Below are positions 8,715 to 18,930 of a DNA stretch of 64,000 bases, in pieces. The translations under genes were made by a program, and so were the position numbers. The notes beneath the pieces are model-generated. The model did no database searches, was not told where the DNA came from, and saw only the letters and a list, made by a program, of their open reading frames with translations. This DNA is from JALHST01 sp963798435 (lineage in GTDB: Bacteria; Bacteroidota; Bacteroidia; Flavobacteriales; Flavobacteriaceae): positions 479,465-543,464 of the forward strand of contig CAWCTF010000008.1 in NCBI GenBank assembly GCA_963798435.1, written 5' to 3'. The stretch's first letter is position 1; every line of letters begins with the position of its first letter.

Positions 8715-9893
8715 TTATTCCCAAGTATAGTTTTTCTTGGCGGCCTGTTTTTGGATCGCTTCCAGCATCGCATTTTCCAATTCTCCTTTCGAGTTGTCCT
8801 GTCGCTGCTGTGCTACATAGGTTTCACGTTTTTTGTTCAAATCCTGAATTTCTTTCTGAATCTTGCTGCGTTCCGATTTTTTGGCTTCAATATAGGTTTG
8901 GATTTCGGGGAGTGATTTTCCTTTAAGTTCTTTTGGGAGTGCCGCCTTATCAAGTTTTTCGAAGTCGAAATCCTTGTTTTCGGAGGCATCGACCAAGTCC
9001 CACGCTTCGTTTTTATACATCCGCGAACTTTTACTGACGGCCCGCTTCACCACGACCACTTCTTCCAATGCTGCCGCATTTGAATCCTGTTCGGCCTGTA
9101 AGGCTTTTTTGGAGGCACCCTGGCTACCATATGAAATGTAGGTGCCATTTAGTTTCGCGTTCAGTTGAATGATTACGTCATCATAAGGCGTCGAAATGTA
9201 TACCACTTCGCGATTGTGGTCGATGGCCATATATTCCCCTCCGGTCAAGATGGCCCCATTTTTCCACTCAGTATTGACGCCTTCCTGATAGGTTCCACAA
9301 AAAATCGTATTGACGATAATATCGTGCTCCTTGGCATCGATGACAGCATCCCTGTAATTAAGTTTTCCTTGGGTAAATGGTTCATTGCCGGCAATAAAGA
9401 TCATTTTAAGATGGTCTTGGTTCGTGCCCCAATCCAATTGTTTTAACGAAGTGCGTATGACCTCCCCACAATATTCTTCGCCTCCGTTCGTAGTGAGGGA
9501 GAATAGTTTTTCTGAAATTTCATCCAGGTCGCTACTAAAATTCAATACCTGTTGAATATATCCTTCCTTTTCAGAAAGATAGTCATTGCCATACTGATAA
9601 AGGGCGATTTCTAATTTTGGTCGTACGTCGTTGCCGCATTTTGCATGGGTAAATTTATTCACGATATCCCACAATTGTGCCTTGGCCTGGTTGATCAGGC
9701 CGTCCATACTGTTACTGGTATCGAGCAATAATGCAATTTTGACGGTATTGTTCGCAGGTTTTTCTTTTCCATCAAGCGATACTGCATGGGCTATAAGGGT
9801 CTGAGGCCTCTCGGTCTTTAACTCGCAACCAAAGGCTGCTGAAAGGGAAAGTGTCATAAAACCGATTCCGAGGAAATGGTGTATTTTTTTCAT
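8715..9893 (-). CDS. von Willebrand factor A domain lipoprotein
   Basis: A 392-residue predicted lipoprotein. The signal peptide ends in a lipobox (AAFGC, Cys 23). Residues ~51-230 form a vWA domain with an intact metal-binding MIDAS motif (DTSNS at 58-62). The C-terminal third is a charged, probably coiled-coil region (SERSKIQKEIQDLNKKRETY). It would sit in the periplasm or on the cell surface and bind a partner through the divalent metal. It is convergent with the PorP/SprF gene. The 225 bp upstream (9894-10118) hold no gene that I can see. The partner is unknown. Confidence 0.88.
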   Translation of the reverse strand: MKKIHHFLGIGFMTLSLSAAFGCELKTERPQTLIAHAVSLDGKEKPANNTVKIALLLDTSNSMDGLINQAKAQLWDIVNKFTHAKCGNDVRPKLEIALYQYGNDYLSEKEGYIQQVLNFSSDLDEISEKLFSLTTNGGEEYCGEVIRTSLKQLDWGTNQDHLKMIFIAGNEPFTQGKLNYRDAVIDAKEHDIIVNTIFCGTYQEGVNTEWKNGAILTGGEYMAIDHNREVVYISTPYDDVIIQLNAKLNGTYISYGSQGASKKALQAEQDSNAAALEEVVVVKRAVSKSSRMYKNEAWDLVDASENKDFDFEKLDKAALPKELKGKSLPEIQTYIEAKKSERSKIQKEIQDLNKKRETYVAQQRQDNSKGELENAMLEAIQKQAAKKNYTWE

Positions 9894-10118
9894 AATGAGT
9901 TGTATTAATTTTGTTATTCACGATTCATAATGCCGTAAAATTGGGGTAAAGGAATTTTAAAAAAAACAGGGAATGAGCGAGTGGGTACTTTGATCGAGTC
10001 AACGTGACCATCGAGTGCGTTAAGCCTTAGAATGACCATTTTTAAAGACCTTTTTGGTGATTTCGATATTTTTTAATACCACAAATATCCCCTAAGTTTA
10101 CAGTATTGAAATCAAGGA

Positions 10119-12326
10119 ATGTACAGAACAGGATACCTATTTATACTGCTTTTAATAGCAAGTAGTACCGTATTTTCCCAGCAAGCAACAACGGGTGCCA
10201 AAGTGCAGGTCAAAGGAACCGTCAAAAGTATGGAGACCAGGTCCCCAATTGCCGGAGTAGCCATCTCAACCGATAGTGGGGCTTTTACGAAGACCAATAC
10301 GTTGGGCGAGTTTAGGATAACCGCCTACGTGGGAGACCAATTGATTTTTCAAAGTCCCGATTTTGAAACGGTTCGGCATCAGATTAAAAACAGTGAAGAT
10401 GTCGACGTTTTGGTGCAGGGTTATGTAAGTAGCCAAAGCAAGGGCGCTAGTAATGACCTATCTACAAATGAAGCATCACTTCACAAAGCTTATTTAGATT
10501 CGGCGACCTACTATAAGCGCAACAATATTGAAAAAAGTATCGATTTTATTACTCAATCGATCTCCCAGCTTGGCAACCGCGCTGACAAAAAACAATTGGC
10601 CGAATCGTTATCGGCCCTGGGTGAAGTCTACCAATACCACAAACAATATGATCTGGCCATCACCAACTACTTAGATGCATTAGCCGCCCATAAAACAACG
10701 CGTACCACACTATTGTTAGGAGGGGTTTACCTACTGAACAAGGAGTTTCAGAAAGCCGAGGCAACCCTATTGCCGCTTTTGGAAATTAAAAATATGGTGC
10801 CATTTCAAAGGGTGCAACTTTTCGAATACCTGGGCGATGTGTATGCAGGGACCAGCCAAGTAGACAAGGCCATTGCCTATTATGAGGAAGGCTTAAAAAT
10901 AGCAAGTAAGAACCAGATAACCCCGAAAATGACCGATTTGAATTCGAAGATCGGGGATGTATATGCAAAAGGAGATCGTTTACAGGAGGCGGAGGCCTAT
11001 TATGGGAATTCCCTTGAATTGGCCAATACGCAGACACCACAACGGGCGGTGCAGGAAAAGGAGAAGGTCGCCGATTTTTACAACCAAAAAAATGCCTTTG
11101 GTGAAGAAATCAAAATGCGGAAGAAGAGCTTGGATGAATTAAAAAGCCTTTCCAAATCAGTGCCTGAAAATGAAAATGCACCCCAGAATACCGATTCGAT
11201 CACCGCACAACGCATTAATTATAAAATCGCGAATGCCTTTATCGCCCAGGATAAATATGATCAGGCAATACCCTATTTACAGCAGAGTATCAAGGAAGCC
11301 GATACGGAAGACGACCTTCTTGTTCAAAAAGATGCTACCCGAAAATTATCGGAAGTCTATAAATATAAGGGAGACTATACAAAAGCCCTTGAAACCTACC
11401 AGAAGTATGTGGCCGTGGTCGATACCTTATATGTGCGCAAGGAGCAGGAAATTTCACGGGCCGCCCGATTCAATCGTGAAATGGCCGTAAAACAAAGTCG
11501 CATTTCAGGCCTTGAACAGGAACGGCAACTCTCACAGAGCAAATACGACTTGGCACTTGCCGAACAAAAATTGGTACAGGAAAGCAATCGAAGACAAAAA
11601 TGGCTTATCTATTCGCTGCTTTTTGGTATGATTTTATTGGCGGTTGCGGCCTTTTTTTTCTATCGCAGCAACCAACAACAAAAATTGGCGAACAATTTAT
11701 TGGCCCTAAAATCGCTGAGATCCCAAATGAATCCGCATTTTATTTTTAATGCCTTGAACTCGGTCAATACGTATATCGCCAAGAATGATGAGCGTAGTGC
11801 GAACCGGTATTTGAGTGAATTCTCGACCTTGATGCGGGCCGTTTTGGAAAATTCGGAAGAAGATTTTATTCCGTTGTCGCGTGAGTTGGAACTGTTGGAA
11901 CTGTACACCAAATTAGAACATTCCCGCTTTGCCGAAAAGTTTGATTATGAGATAAAAGTAGCCGAAGATGTTCCTGTTGAGGCCTTTCAAATTCCACCAA
12001 TGCTGTTACAGCCCTACATTGAAAACGCGATCTGGCATGGTTTGCGCTATAAGGAGCAGAAAGGATTCTTACAGGTCACTTTGAATAGGCTAGGCGATGA
12101 GGTAATCGAAATCGTTATCAAGGACAATGGCATCGGGCGGAAAAAATCGGTCGAATTCAAAACAGAACATCAAAAGAAACAGAAATCAAAGGCCATGGGG
12201 AACATCAAAAAGCGTATTGCCATATTGAACCAAATGTATCAGAACAAGGTCGATGTGACCATTTCAGATCTTGAGATCGATGGTTCTGGAACCCAAGTAC
12301 ATTTTATCTTAAAGAAACATACATGA
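10119..12326 (+). CDS. TPR sensor histidine kinase (LytS-type) with N-terminal carboxypeptidase-regulatory-like domain
   Basis: A 735-residue sensor. A signal peptide (LFILLLIASSTVFSQ) is followed by a carboxypeptidase-D regulatory-like beta-domain (~27-95), a series of tetratricopeptide repeats (~120-430), a coiled coil, one transmembrane helix (~495-517), and a His_kinase domain with the phospho-acceptor motif MNPHFIFNALNS (~536) and a C-terminal ATPase with DNGIGRKKS (~669). The sensor part is thus periplasmic and the kinase cytoplasmic. The stop codon overlaps the ATG of the LytTR regulator by 4 bp (ATGA), so the two are a translationally coupled two-component pair. The signal sensed is unknown. 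Confidence 0.93.
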   Translation: MYRTGYLFILLLIASSTVFSQQATTGAKVQVKGTVKSMETRSPIAGVAISTDSGAFTKTNTLGEFRITAYVGDQLIFQSPDFETVRHQIKNSEDVDVLVQGYVSSQSKGASNDLSTNEASLHKAYLDSATYYKRNNIEKSIDFITQSISQLGNRADKKQLAESLSALGEVYQYHKQYDLAITNYLDALAAHKTTRTTLLLGGVYLLNKEFQKAEATLLPLLEIKNMVPFQRVQLFEYLGDVYAGTSQVDKAIAYYEEGLKIASKNQITPKMTDLNSKIGDVYAKGDRLQEAEAYYGNSLELANTQTPQRAVQEKEKVADFYNQKNAFGEEIKMRKKSLDELKSLSKSVPENENAPQNTDSITAQRINYKIANAFIAQDKYDQAIPYLQQSIKEADTEDDLLVQKDATRKLSEVYKYKGDYTKALETYQKYVAVVDTLYVRKEQEISRAARFNREMAVKQSRISGLEQERQLSQSKYDLALAEQKLVQESNRRQKWLIYSLLFGMILLAVAAFFFYRSNQQQKLANNLLALKSLRSQMNPHFIFNALNSVNTYIAKNDERSANRYLSEFSTLMRAVLENSEEDFIPLSRELELLELYTKLEHSRFAEKFDYEIKVAEDVPVEAFQIPPMLLQPYIENAIWHGLRYKEQKGFLQVTLNRLGDEVIEIVIKDNGIGRKKSVEFKTEHQKKQKSKAMGNIKKRIAILNQMYQNKVDVTISDLEIDGSGTQVHFILKKHT

Positions 12327-13051
12327 AACTAGCCGCCATTATTATTGAGGACGAGGCGACCAGCCGGGAGATACTGCGTGGGTACCTGCTAAAATATTGC
12401 CCCGAGGTCAAGATGATCGGAGAAGCTGCTACCATCAAAGAAGGCTTGCAACTCGTTGAAAACCATGAGCTCGACCTTGTTTTTTTAGATGTTGAAATGC
12501 CATACGGGAACGCATTTGACCTACTAGAACAGGTACCAGATCGCACCTTCGAAACCGTATTCGTAACGGCCTATGACCACTATGCCCTCGACGCCCTCAA
12601 TAATCATGCGGCCTATTATTTAATGAAGCCCATTAGCATTGATGAATTGCAGAAAGCGGTCAAGTATGTCTGGGATATCAAGGAAAAGGAAGATGCCTTG
12701 GAAAATACCGTGCTGCAGCCCAAGCTAAAAAGTGTTGGTGGTAAGATTACCTTGCCCCAACAAGATGGGTTTCAAGTATTGAATGTTACCGATATTTTAT
12801 ATTGTAAGGCCGATGACAACTATACCGAAATCTATCTGACCAATAAAAAAATCCTGGTGAGTAAGACCCTAAAATATTTCGAAGATGCCTTGACCGAATT
12901 TCAGTTTGCACGAATTCATAAATCGTATTTGGTCAACGTAAACGAAATCGTAAAATACAAAAAAGGAAAAGGGGGCAGTGTCGTGGTCTCCAATGGGAAG
13001 GAATTGATGGTATCGCCTGCCAAGAAAAAGGATTTGTTATCGTATTTTTGA
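12323..13051 (+). CDS. LytTR family response regulator
   Basis: A 242-residue transcription regulator. The receiver domain (1-~120) has the phosphorylated Asp in LVFLDVEMP (Asp 56), the acidic pair IIEDE at residues 8-11 and the switch Lys in YYLMKPIS. The LytTR DNA-binding domain (~140-242) contains LYCKADDNYTEIYL and FARIHKSYLVNVNEI. It is the cognate partner of the TPR histidine kinase that it overlaps by 4 bp. Its targets cannot be told from the window. Confidence 0.96.
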   Translation: MKLAAIIIEDEATSREILRGYLLKYCPEVKMIGEAATIKEGLQLVENHELDLVFLDVEMPYGNAFDLLEQVPDRTFETVFVTAYDHYALDALNNHAAYYLMKPISIDELQKAVKYVWDIKEKEDALENTVLQPKLKSVGGKITLPQQDGFQVLNVTDILYCKADDNYTEIYLTNKKILVSKTLKYFEDALTEFQFARIHKSYLVNVNEIVKYKKGKGGSVVVSNGKELMVSPAKKKDLLSYF

Positions 13052-13114
13052 AAGTGCCTAAGGTTGAAAAAGAGAGTTCAATACCACCGGCCATAACCAA
13101 TAACCCTTAGCACC

Positions 13115-13624
13115 ATGCTTATAAAAACAATAAACGGGAAAACGCCCCAAATGGGCAAGGATTGCTACATCGCGGAAAATGCTACCATTGTTGGCGATGT
13201 CATCATGGGTGATTTCTGTAGCCTTTGGTTTAATGTAGTACTTCGCGGCGATGTGCACTACATTCGCATGGGGGACAAAGTGAATGTCCAGGATGGGGCC
13301 GTGATCCACTGTACCTATAAAAAATCGCCTACGAACATTGGAAATAATGTCTCTATCGGCCATAACGCCATCGTGCATGGCTGCACCATAAAAGACAATG
13401 TGCTCATCGGGATGGGCAGTATTATTATGGATGATTGCGTGGTAGAGAGCAACAGTATTATTGCTGCCGGAGCCGTCGTTACCAAGGGCACGATTGTGCC
13501 TTCAGGGTCTGTTTATGCCGGGATGCCCGCCAAGAAAATACAGGATATCAGGCCCGAACTCAGTGCCGGGGAAATTGACAGGATCGCTGATGCCTATGTC
13601 ATGTATGCCAGTTGGTTTAAGTGA
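13115..13624 (+). CDS. Gamma-carbonic anhydrase-like hexapeptide-repeat protein
   Basis: A 169-residue left-handed beta-helix protein with the hexapeptide repeat pattern throughout. It carries the metal-ligand histidines of gamma-carbonic anhydrases in VQDGAVIHCT and SIGHNAIVHGCTI, and a C-terminal helix typical of the YrdA/PaaY branch. Such proteins are cytoplasmic trimers that bind Zn or Fe; carbonic anhydrase activity is established for only some members. It follows the LytTR gene by 63 bp, so it could be co-transcribed. Its TGA stop codon lies on the first unit of the heptanucleotide repeat array. Confidence 0.93.
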   Translation: MLIKTINGKTPQMGKDCYIAENATIVGDVIMGDFCSLWFNVVLRGDVHYIRMGDKVNVQDGAVIHCTYKKSPTNIGNNVSIGHNAIVHGCTIKDNVLIGMGSIIMDDCVVESNSIIAAGAVVTKGTIVPSGSVYAGMPAKKIQDIRPELSAGEIDRIADAYVMYASWFK

Positions 13625-14057
13625 ACAGTGGGCAGTGAACAGTATACAGTAAGCAGTAAACAGTAAACAGTAAGCAGTGAGCAGTAAGCAGTGAGCAGTA
13701 AACAGTGAGCAGTAAGCAGTTGGCAGTAAACAGTGAGCAGTTGGCAGTGAGCAGTTGGCAGTAAACAGTAACAGTAAGCAGTGAACAGTGAGCAGTTGGC
13801 AGTAAACAGTAAGCAGTGAGCAGTAAGCAGTTGGCAGTAGGCAGTAAACAGTGAGCAGTAAACAGTAAACAGTGAGCAGTAGGCAGTGGCAGTGAGCAGT
13901 AAACAGTAAACAGTAAACAGTGGCAGTAGGCAGTAAGCAGTGAACAGTGAGCAGTTGGCAGTAAACAGTAAACAGTGAGCAGTAAACAGTGAAACAGTTG
14001 GCAATAGGCAGTTGGCAGTAGGCAGTAGGCAGTGAACAATAAACAGTTAACAATAAA
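13625..14057. repeat. Heptanucleotide repeat array, consensus NNRCAGT
   Basis: About 60 near-contiguous copies of a 7-bp unit ending in CAGT, for example AAACAGT, AAGCAGT, GAGCAGT and TTGGCAGT-type variants. A few units gain or lose a base. Common blocks such as GAGCAGTTGGCAGTAAACAG recur. The minus strand is ACTGYYY-like and free of stop codons in all three frames, which gives three overlapping long ORFs. These are artefacts of a unit length that is not a multiple of three: 21 bp code the same 7-residue cycle in each frame. The array starts at the stop codon of the gamma-carbonic anhydrase gene. It has no spacers and is not a CRISPR. Confidence 0.93.
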
Positions 14058-14068
14058 CAATGAACAAT

Positions 14069-14110
14069 GACGTCATCACGAGGAGCTTTAGCGACGCGGT
14101 AATCTGTTTC
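14069..14110. repeat. Possible dispersed-repeat fragment after the heptad array
   Basis: The segment TCACGAGGAGCTTTAGCGAC with its flanks resembles a dispersed intergenic repeat (CGTCATTGCGAG...CGACG...CAATCT type) that I recall from many bacterial genomes. Only one copy is in this window, so this rests on memory and not on internal repetition. Confidence 0.35.
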
Positions 14111-14210
14111 TTTTTGTATTGATTCAGGGATTTACCCCCGCCGAACACGTGAGCTATCTGGAAATGGCCGATTCACACCTTTAAAACTCAGGAACTTTAC
14201 AGGAATTACT

Positions 14211-14218
14211 TATTTTTG
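14211..14218 (+). promoter_or_regulatory. -7 promoter box of fabD
   Basis: TATTTTTG matches TANNTTTG and ends 22 bp before the preferred fabD start at 14240. It overlaps an upstream in-frame ATG at 14216, which argues against that start. No clear -33 TTG is seen. Confidence 0.5.
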
Positions 14219-14239
14219 CGAAACTTTAAACGGCTTGAA

Positions 14240-15118
14240 ATGAAAGCATATGTATTTCCGGGGCAAGGGGCTCAATTCGTGGGAATGGGACTTGATCTTT
14301 ACGAGAAAATTCCATTGGCGCAAGAGCTTTTCGATGCCGCCAATAAAATTCTTGATTTCAATATTACCGATGTCATGTTCGAAGGAACCCCAGAAGCATT
14401 GAAGGAGACCAAGGTAACCCAACCGGCCATCTTTTTGCATTCGGTAATTCTAGGGAAAGTAATGCCAAAATTTAAACCCGATATGGTCGCCGGCCATTCC
14501 TTGGGAGAGTTTTCGGCCCTGGTGGCGAATGGGGTACTGAATTTTGAAGACGGACTCCGATTAGTCTATAAACGGGCACTGGCCATGCAGAAGGCATGCG
14601 AAATGCAGCCGAGTACCATGGCAGCGGTTTTAGGATTGGAAGATAGTATCGTAGAACGAATATGCCAGGAAACCCCGGGTGTGGTGGTCGCCGCTAATTA
14701 TAATTGTCCGGGCCAATTGGTCATTTCCGGAGAGGTGGAAGCAGTCAACCTTGCCTGCACCGCCTTAAAGGAGGCAGGGGCACGAAGGGCACTGGTATTG
14801 CCCGTTGGAGGGGCTTTTCATTCCCCACTTATGGAACCGGCCCGGCAAGAGCTGGCGGCTGCCATTGAAAGTACGGTCTTGAACGAACCGACTTGTCCCA
14901 TTTATCAGAACGTAACGGCAACGGCCGTCACCCGTGCCGACGAAATCAAACGCAATTTAATATCCCAGTTGACCGCTCCGGTACGGTGGACACAAAGTGT
15001 TCAAAACATGGTCAAGGACGGGGCTACTGAATTTATAGAAGTAGGGCCTGGGGCCGTTTTACAGGGACTGGTCAAAAAGATCGCCCCCGAAATGCAAACG
15101 GCTTCCGCGGCGATTTAA
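14240..15118 (+). CDS. fabD: Malonyl-CoA:acyl carrier protein transacylase
   Basis: A cytoplasmic enzyme of about 292 residues that moves malonyl from CoA to acyl carrier protein to supply fatty acid elongation. The start MKAYVFPGQGAQFVGMG is the canonical N-terminus. The nucleophile is in GHSLGE (Ser ~87) and the catalytic His in GGAFHSPLM. Length is normal. The ATG at 14240 is preferred over 14216 because of the family N-terminus and the -7 box. The rest of the fatty acid genes are not here, so fabD stands alone. Confidence 0.96.
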   Translation: MKAYVFPGQGAQFVGMGLDLYEKIPLAQELFDAANKILDFNITDVMFEGTPEALKETKVTQPAIFLHSVILGKVMPKFKPDMVAGHSLGEFSALVANGVLNFEDGLRLVYKRALAMQKACEMQPSTMAAVLGLEDSIVERICQETPGVVVAANYNCPGQLVISGEVEAVNLACTALKEAGARRALVLPVGGAFHSPLMEPARQELAAAIESTVLNEPTCPIYQNVTATAVTRADEIKRNLISQLTAPVRWTQSVQNMVKDGATEFIEVGPGAVLQGLVKKIAPEMQTASAAI

Positions 15119-15166
15119 CCAGAATACCCATGATTTTACCCGAAAAATGTGCTAGTTAAGCTTTAT

Positions 15167-15190
15167 TTTGGCCTCATATGGCCGTTTTTT
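15167..15190 (+). terminator. Weak intrinsic terminator after fabD
   Basis: A short GGCC(TCATAT)GGCC stem followed by GTTTTTT, about 50 bp after the fabD stop codon. The stem is short, so strength is doubtful. Confidence 0.5.
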
Positions 15191-15213
15191 CGTAATATTG
15201 ATATCCTGAATTT

Positions 15214-15221
15214 TATCTTTG
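15214..15221 (+). promoter_or_regulatory. -7 promoter box of the type-B adhesin operon
   Basis: TATCTTTG matches TANNTTTG and lies about 50 bp before the adhesin ATG at 15271. No TTG sits at the proper -33 distance, so support is only partial. Confidence 0.35.
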
Positions 15222-15270
15222 GGACCACCAACCTTTGCATGAATTTTCTTAGAAATTCAAAGGAAAAGCT

Positions 15271-18200
15271 ATGATATTGAAAAAATTACAGGCGGTATAC
15301 CGCACATTCCCCTCCCCATTTTCTTTTAGTCGAACGGCACTATTGGGGATTTTTTTATTGCTGGGGATGAATTCATATGGGCAGATCGGCGTGAGTATCA
15401 ATGACCCTTCCCCGGTGCCCGAAGGGAATACGTGGTCACTACACAATTGATATTCACGGTGAGTATCGCTTCCTTTAATCTATTTGCTGATATTACGGTG
15501 GATTATACCATTTCCGGGGGCAATGAAAACGGCTCCTCGAGTACGTTGACATTTCCAGCAGCTTCTTTTGTTTTGAATCAGAACATCATAGTCACCACCA
15601 CTGGGGACACCACCATTGAACCCGATGAGGTAATAACCATTACATTAAGCAACCCCAGCGCGAATGCTTTCTTAGCGGATGCCTCAGGAACAAGTAGTTT
15701 TACGAATGATGATAGTCAGATTTCGATAGGGTCGGGTATTGCCCAGGACGAGGGCAATAGTGGGGCGACGGCCTATGTTTTTTCAGTGACGCGTATCGGG
15801 GATACCTCTGGGGCGGCCACGGTAAACTATACCGTTACCGGCAGCGGTGGAAACCCGGCCAACGGGGCAGATTTCACAAGTGGCTCCTTAGCAGGTGCAG
15901 GTGGTACGGCAAACTTCTCGGCGGGTGCTGCCAATACAACCTTTACCGTAAATGTGAATGGAGACCTTACCTTTGAGCAGAACGAAACTTTCACGGTCAC
16001 CTTATCTGCACCAAGCGGGGGGGCGACCTTGGGCACGACAACGGCCATCGGCACCATAAATAATGATGACAGTACAAGTGTTTCAATAGGGGGGGGCGTA
16101 GCCCATAATGAAGGCAACAGTGGTAATACAGCCTATGTATTTACGATTACCCGTACGGGGGATACCTCGGGGGCTGCAACTGTTGATTATGGTGTATCGG
16201 GAACCGGTGCCAGCCCGGCAAATAATCAGGATTTTCCAGGTGGGCCTTTTCCAAGTGGTACCGCGAATTTCGCTGCGGGATCTGCAAATACGAACATAAC
16301 TATCAATGTAAGCGGCGATATTACCGTTGAGCCTGACGAAACATTTTTGGTGACCCTAAGTAACCCCAGCTGCGGGAATGGTCATTGGCACGGCAAGTGC
16401 GATCGGGACGATAAACAACGACGATAGCAATACGATAAATATGGGTGGCAATGTTTCCAATAGTGAAGGAAATAGTGGACCCACGGCCTATAGTTTTACA
16501 GTGAACCGTACCGGCGATACTTCGGGCATTGCCAGTGTCAACTGGGCGGTTACTGGCATTGCGCCAAACCCAGCGAATGCAGCCGATTTTGGGGGGAGTT
16601 TTCCCACCGGTACGGCCAATTTTAGTGCAGGATCCCCAAGCACGAACTTCACCGTCAACGTGCAGGGCGATATTACCATTGAACCGAATGAAACCTTCCG
16701 TGTGACCCTGAGTGGTGCTACGGGTGGGACCTTGGGAACATCTACCGCAACAGGGACCATTACCAACGATGATACATGTGGCGGCGGTACGAGTGCACCG
16801 GTACTTAATGCGGGCGTACCCACGACTTTTTGTGATGTAATCGATACGAGTCTAAGCGATTACACTTCGAGTACGCCCCCAGGGGGTACAACCCTTGTAT
16901 GGACGACCGATTCCGGGAACCCAACCGATACCAATTCGCATTTGACTCCAGCCCAAATCGCTGATCCCCTCCCGGGAACGTATTATGCCTTGTTTTATGA
17001 TGCGGTCCATAATTGTGCGAGTCCGTTATTAACAGTTACCTTGATATTGAATACAACGCCTACCAATTTGACAACTACGGGCGATACGATTTGTGGTCCT
17101 GGCATGGTAAGCCTTTCGGCTAGTGCTACTACGGTAACAGGTTCGCCTACCTACAATTGGTATACGGCCCCGACAGGGGGTTCGCCGGTAAGTTCCTTGC
17201 AAAACTATACGCCGACCATTACACAAACGACTTCCTATTATGTGGAAGCTACTCAAAATTCATGTGCTACCACCCCTAGGGTGGAAGTCATCGCGACGGT
17301 TATACCGGCTGTCAGTGCGGGTGCAGCTACCAATGCCTCCTCGTGTAACGATGCTACGTATGGCACCACCACCCTCGATTTGGACAACCGCTTAGTCGGG
17401 GCGAGTGCCGGTTCCTGGGCCTTTACCTCGGGTCCACTACTCGAGAGTATTATACCAGACGCTCAAAACGTAGTCAATTTTCAGGGGCATGCGAACGGCG
17501 ATTATGTCTTTACCTATACCACTACAGGGGCCCAAGCCCCATGTACCAATGACTCGGTAGCGGTGACCATCTCGGTAAGTAGTTGTGATACCGACGACGA
17601 TGGCGATGGTCTGTTGGGCGGTATCGAAGCCGCCTTGGGTACGGATCCTAACAATGCTGATACCGACGGAGATGGTATTGATGACGGCACCGAAGTGGGG
17701 CCCGACACGGCGAATCCCCTAGACGGGGATGGCGACGGTATTATCGACGCCCTTGACTCCCTGATTTTAGATACTGATGGCGACGGCATTGTTGACCAAG
17801 ACGATCCTGGCAATACGAATCCCTGTGTCCCGAACATCAACAGCGCGCTGTGCCCTATTGATCTGGAAGTTACCAAAACGGCAAATAAACCAAGTGTGGC
17901 GGTAGGGGAACAGGTCACTTTTACAGTGACGGTGAATAACCTTACCGATACGCCTTTGCAGAGTGCAAAAATCAGCGAACTGCTTACCCTTGATACGGGT
18001 TTTCAATATGTCTCCCACACCCCCTCAATAGGAATCTACGATCCTGTCGTCGGCCAATGGGATATTCCCGCCATGGCCGGGATGGAAAGTGCTACCTTGG
18101 AAGTCGTCGCAGTAGTATTGCCCACGGGTTCGTACAGCAACACGGCAACCTTATTGCAATCGGATCCCTTCGATTCCGATGCCTCGAATGACGCGGGAAC

Positions 18201-18930
18201 GGTTCAAATAACGATCGGCAATCCGGATCCCAATGTAGATCTCTTGGTGGAGAAAACCGCAGTAAACCGGAACCCCTTGGTGGGCGGTGAGGTGACGTTC
18301 ACCATTCGGGTCACGAACCAATCGGGAATAGCCGAACCCATCAACAATATTATCATCGAGGACGCAAATCTAGTAGCGCCATCGACCGATTTTGTCTATG
18401 TCCCGAATTCAGCAGTAGCCGATATGGGTGCCTATGATGACCAAACGGCACTCTGGACGATCCCCACTCTGGCCCAAGGGCAGGTGGCAACCCTGAGTAT
18501 TACCGTACAAGTGCCGACTGAAGGTATTTTTTCAAATACGGCACGGCTCATACGATCCACGCCTTTAGACGGTTCCCCAAATGCGAACAATGAATCATTC
18601 GTAACCATAAAAGTAAGTGCCCCGACGGCTGCCACTCCCGGTTTTCTATTTAATGAGTTCTCACCGAATGGAGATGGTACAAACGATGTATTAAAGATAA
18701 ATACCCGGGATGCCAATAGCAATTTAGACGTACCCATAACCTATTCCATTGAAATTTACAATCGCTATGGCAATTTGGTTTTCAAAGTCGAGAATCAAAC
18801 CGATAACCGGGTATGGGACGGTTCCTATAAAGGATCCGATGCCCCGGCAGGTACTTATTTCTATCAATTGATCTATGATGTTGGCAATGGTGCGCAAACA
18901 ACAAATGGCTGGATACAGCTTATAAGATGA
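15271..18930 (+). CDS. Calx-beta/DUF11 surface protein with T9SS type-B C-terminal domain, two frameshifts
   Basis: When repaired this encodes about 1219 residues. In order: a signal peptide (TALLGIFLLLGMNSYGQ); about four Calx-beta repeats; two Ig-like or PKD-like segments (~480-670); an Asp-rich Ca-binding thrombospondin-3-like stretch (DTDGDGIDDGTE, DGDGDGIIDALD); two DUF11 domains starting DLEVTKTA and DLLVEKTA; and a gliding-motility-associated C-terminal domain (FNEFSPNGDGTNDVLKI ... IYNRYGNLVF) that targets the protein to the type IX secretion system. It is probably a secreted or surface adhesin. The frame breaks at ~15430 (one base missing) and ~16371 (one extra base, restoring NPSAGMVIGTAS). 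The stop overlaps the PorP/SprF gene by 4 bp. Confidence 0.88.
15721..16775 (+). repeat. Tandem Calx-beta coding repeats (~345 bp period)
   Basis: Three close copies of a ~115-residue unit start at ~15721, ~16081 and ~16434. Each begins I(S/N)(I/M)GGxVA-like, then NEGNSGxTAY, TRTGDTSGAATV, a DFxxG loop, GD(I/L)T(V/I/F)E(P/Q)(D/N)E and ends GTINNDD. A more diverged copy precedes them (from ~15390). One frameshift falls between units. Repeated DNA of this kind can be collapsed or mis-joined in assembly. Confidence 0.85.

Noticed and set aside
13625..14057. CRISPR array
   Set aside because: The units are 7 bp with no unique spacers, and no cas genes are near.
13502..14060. Three long overlapping ORFs on the minus strand over the heptad repeats
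   Set aside because: They are low-complexity translations of one repeat in three frames, with no start context. The repeat unit has no stop codon in any frame by construction.
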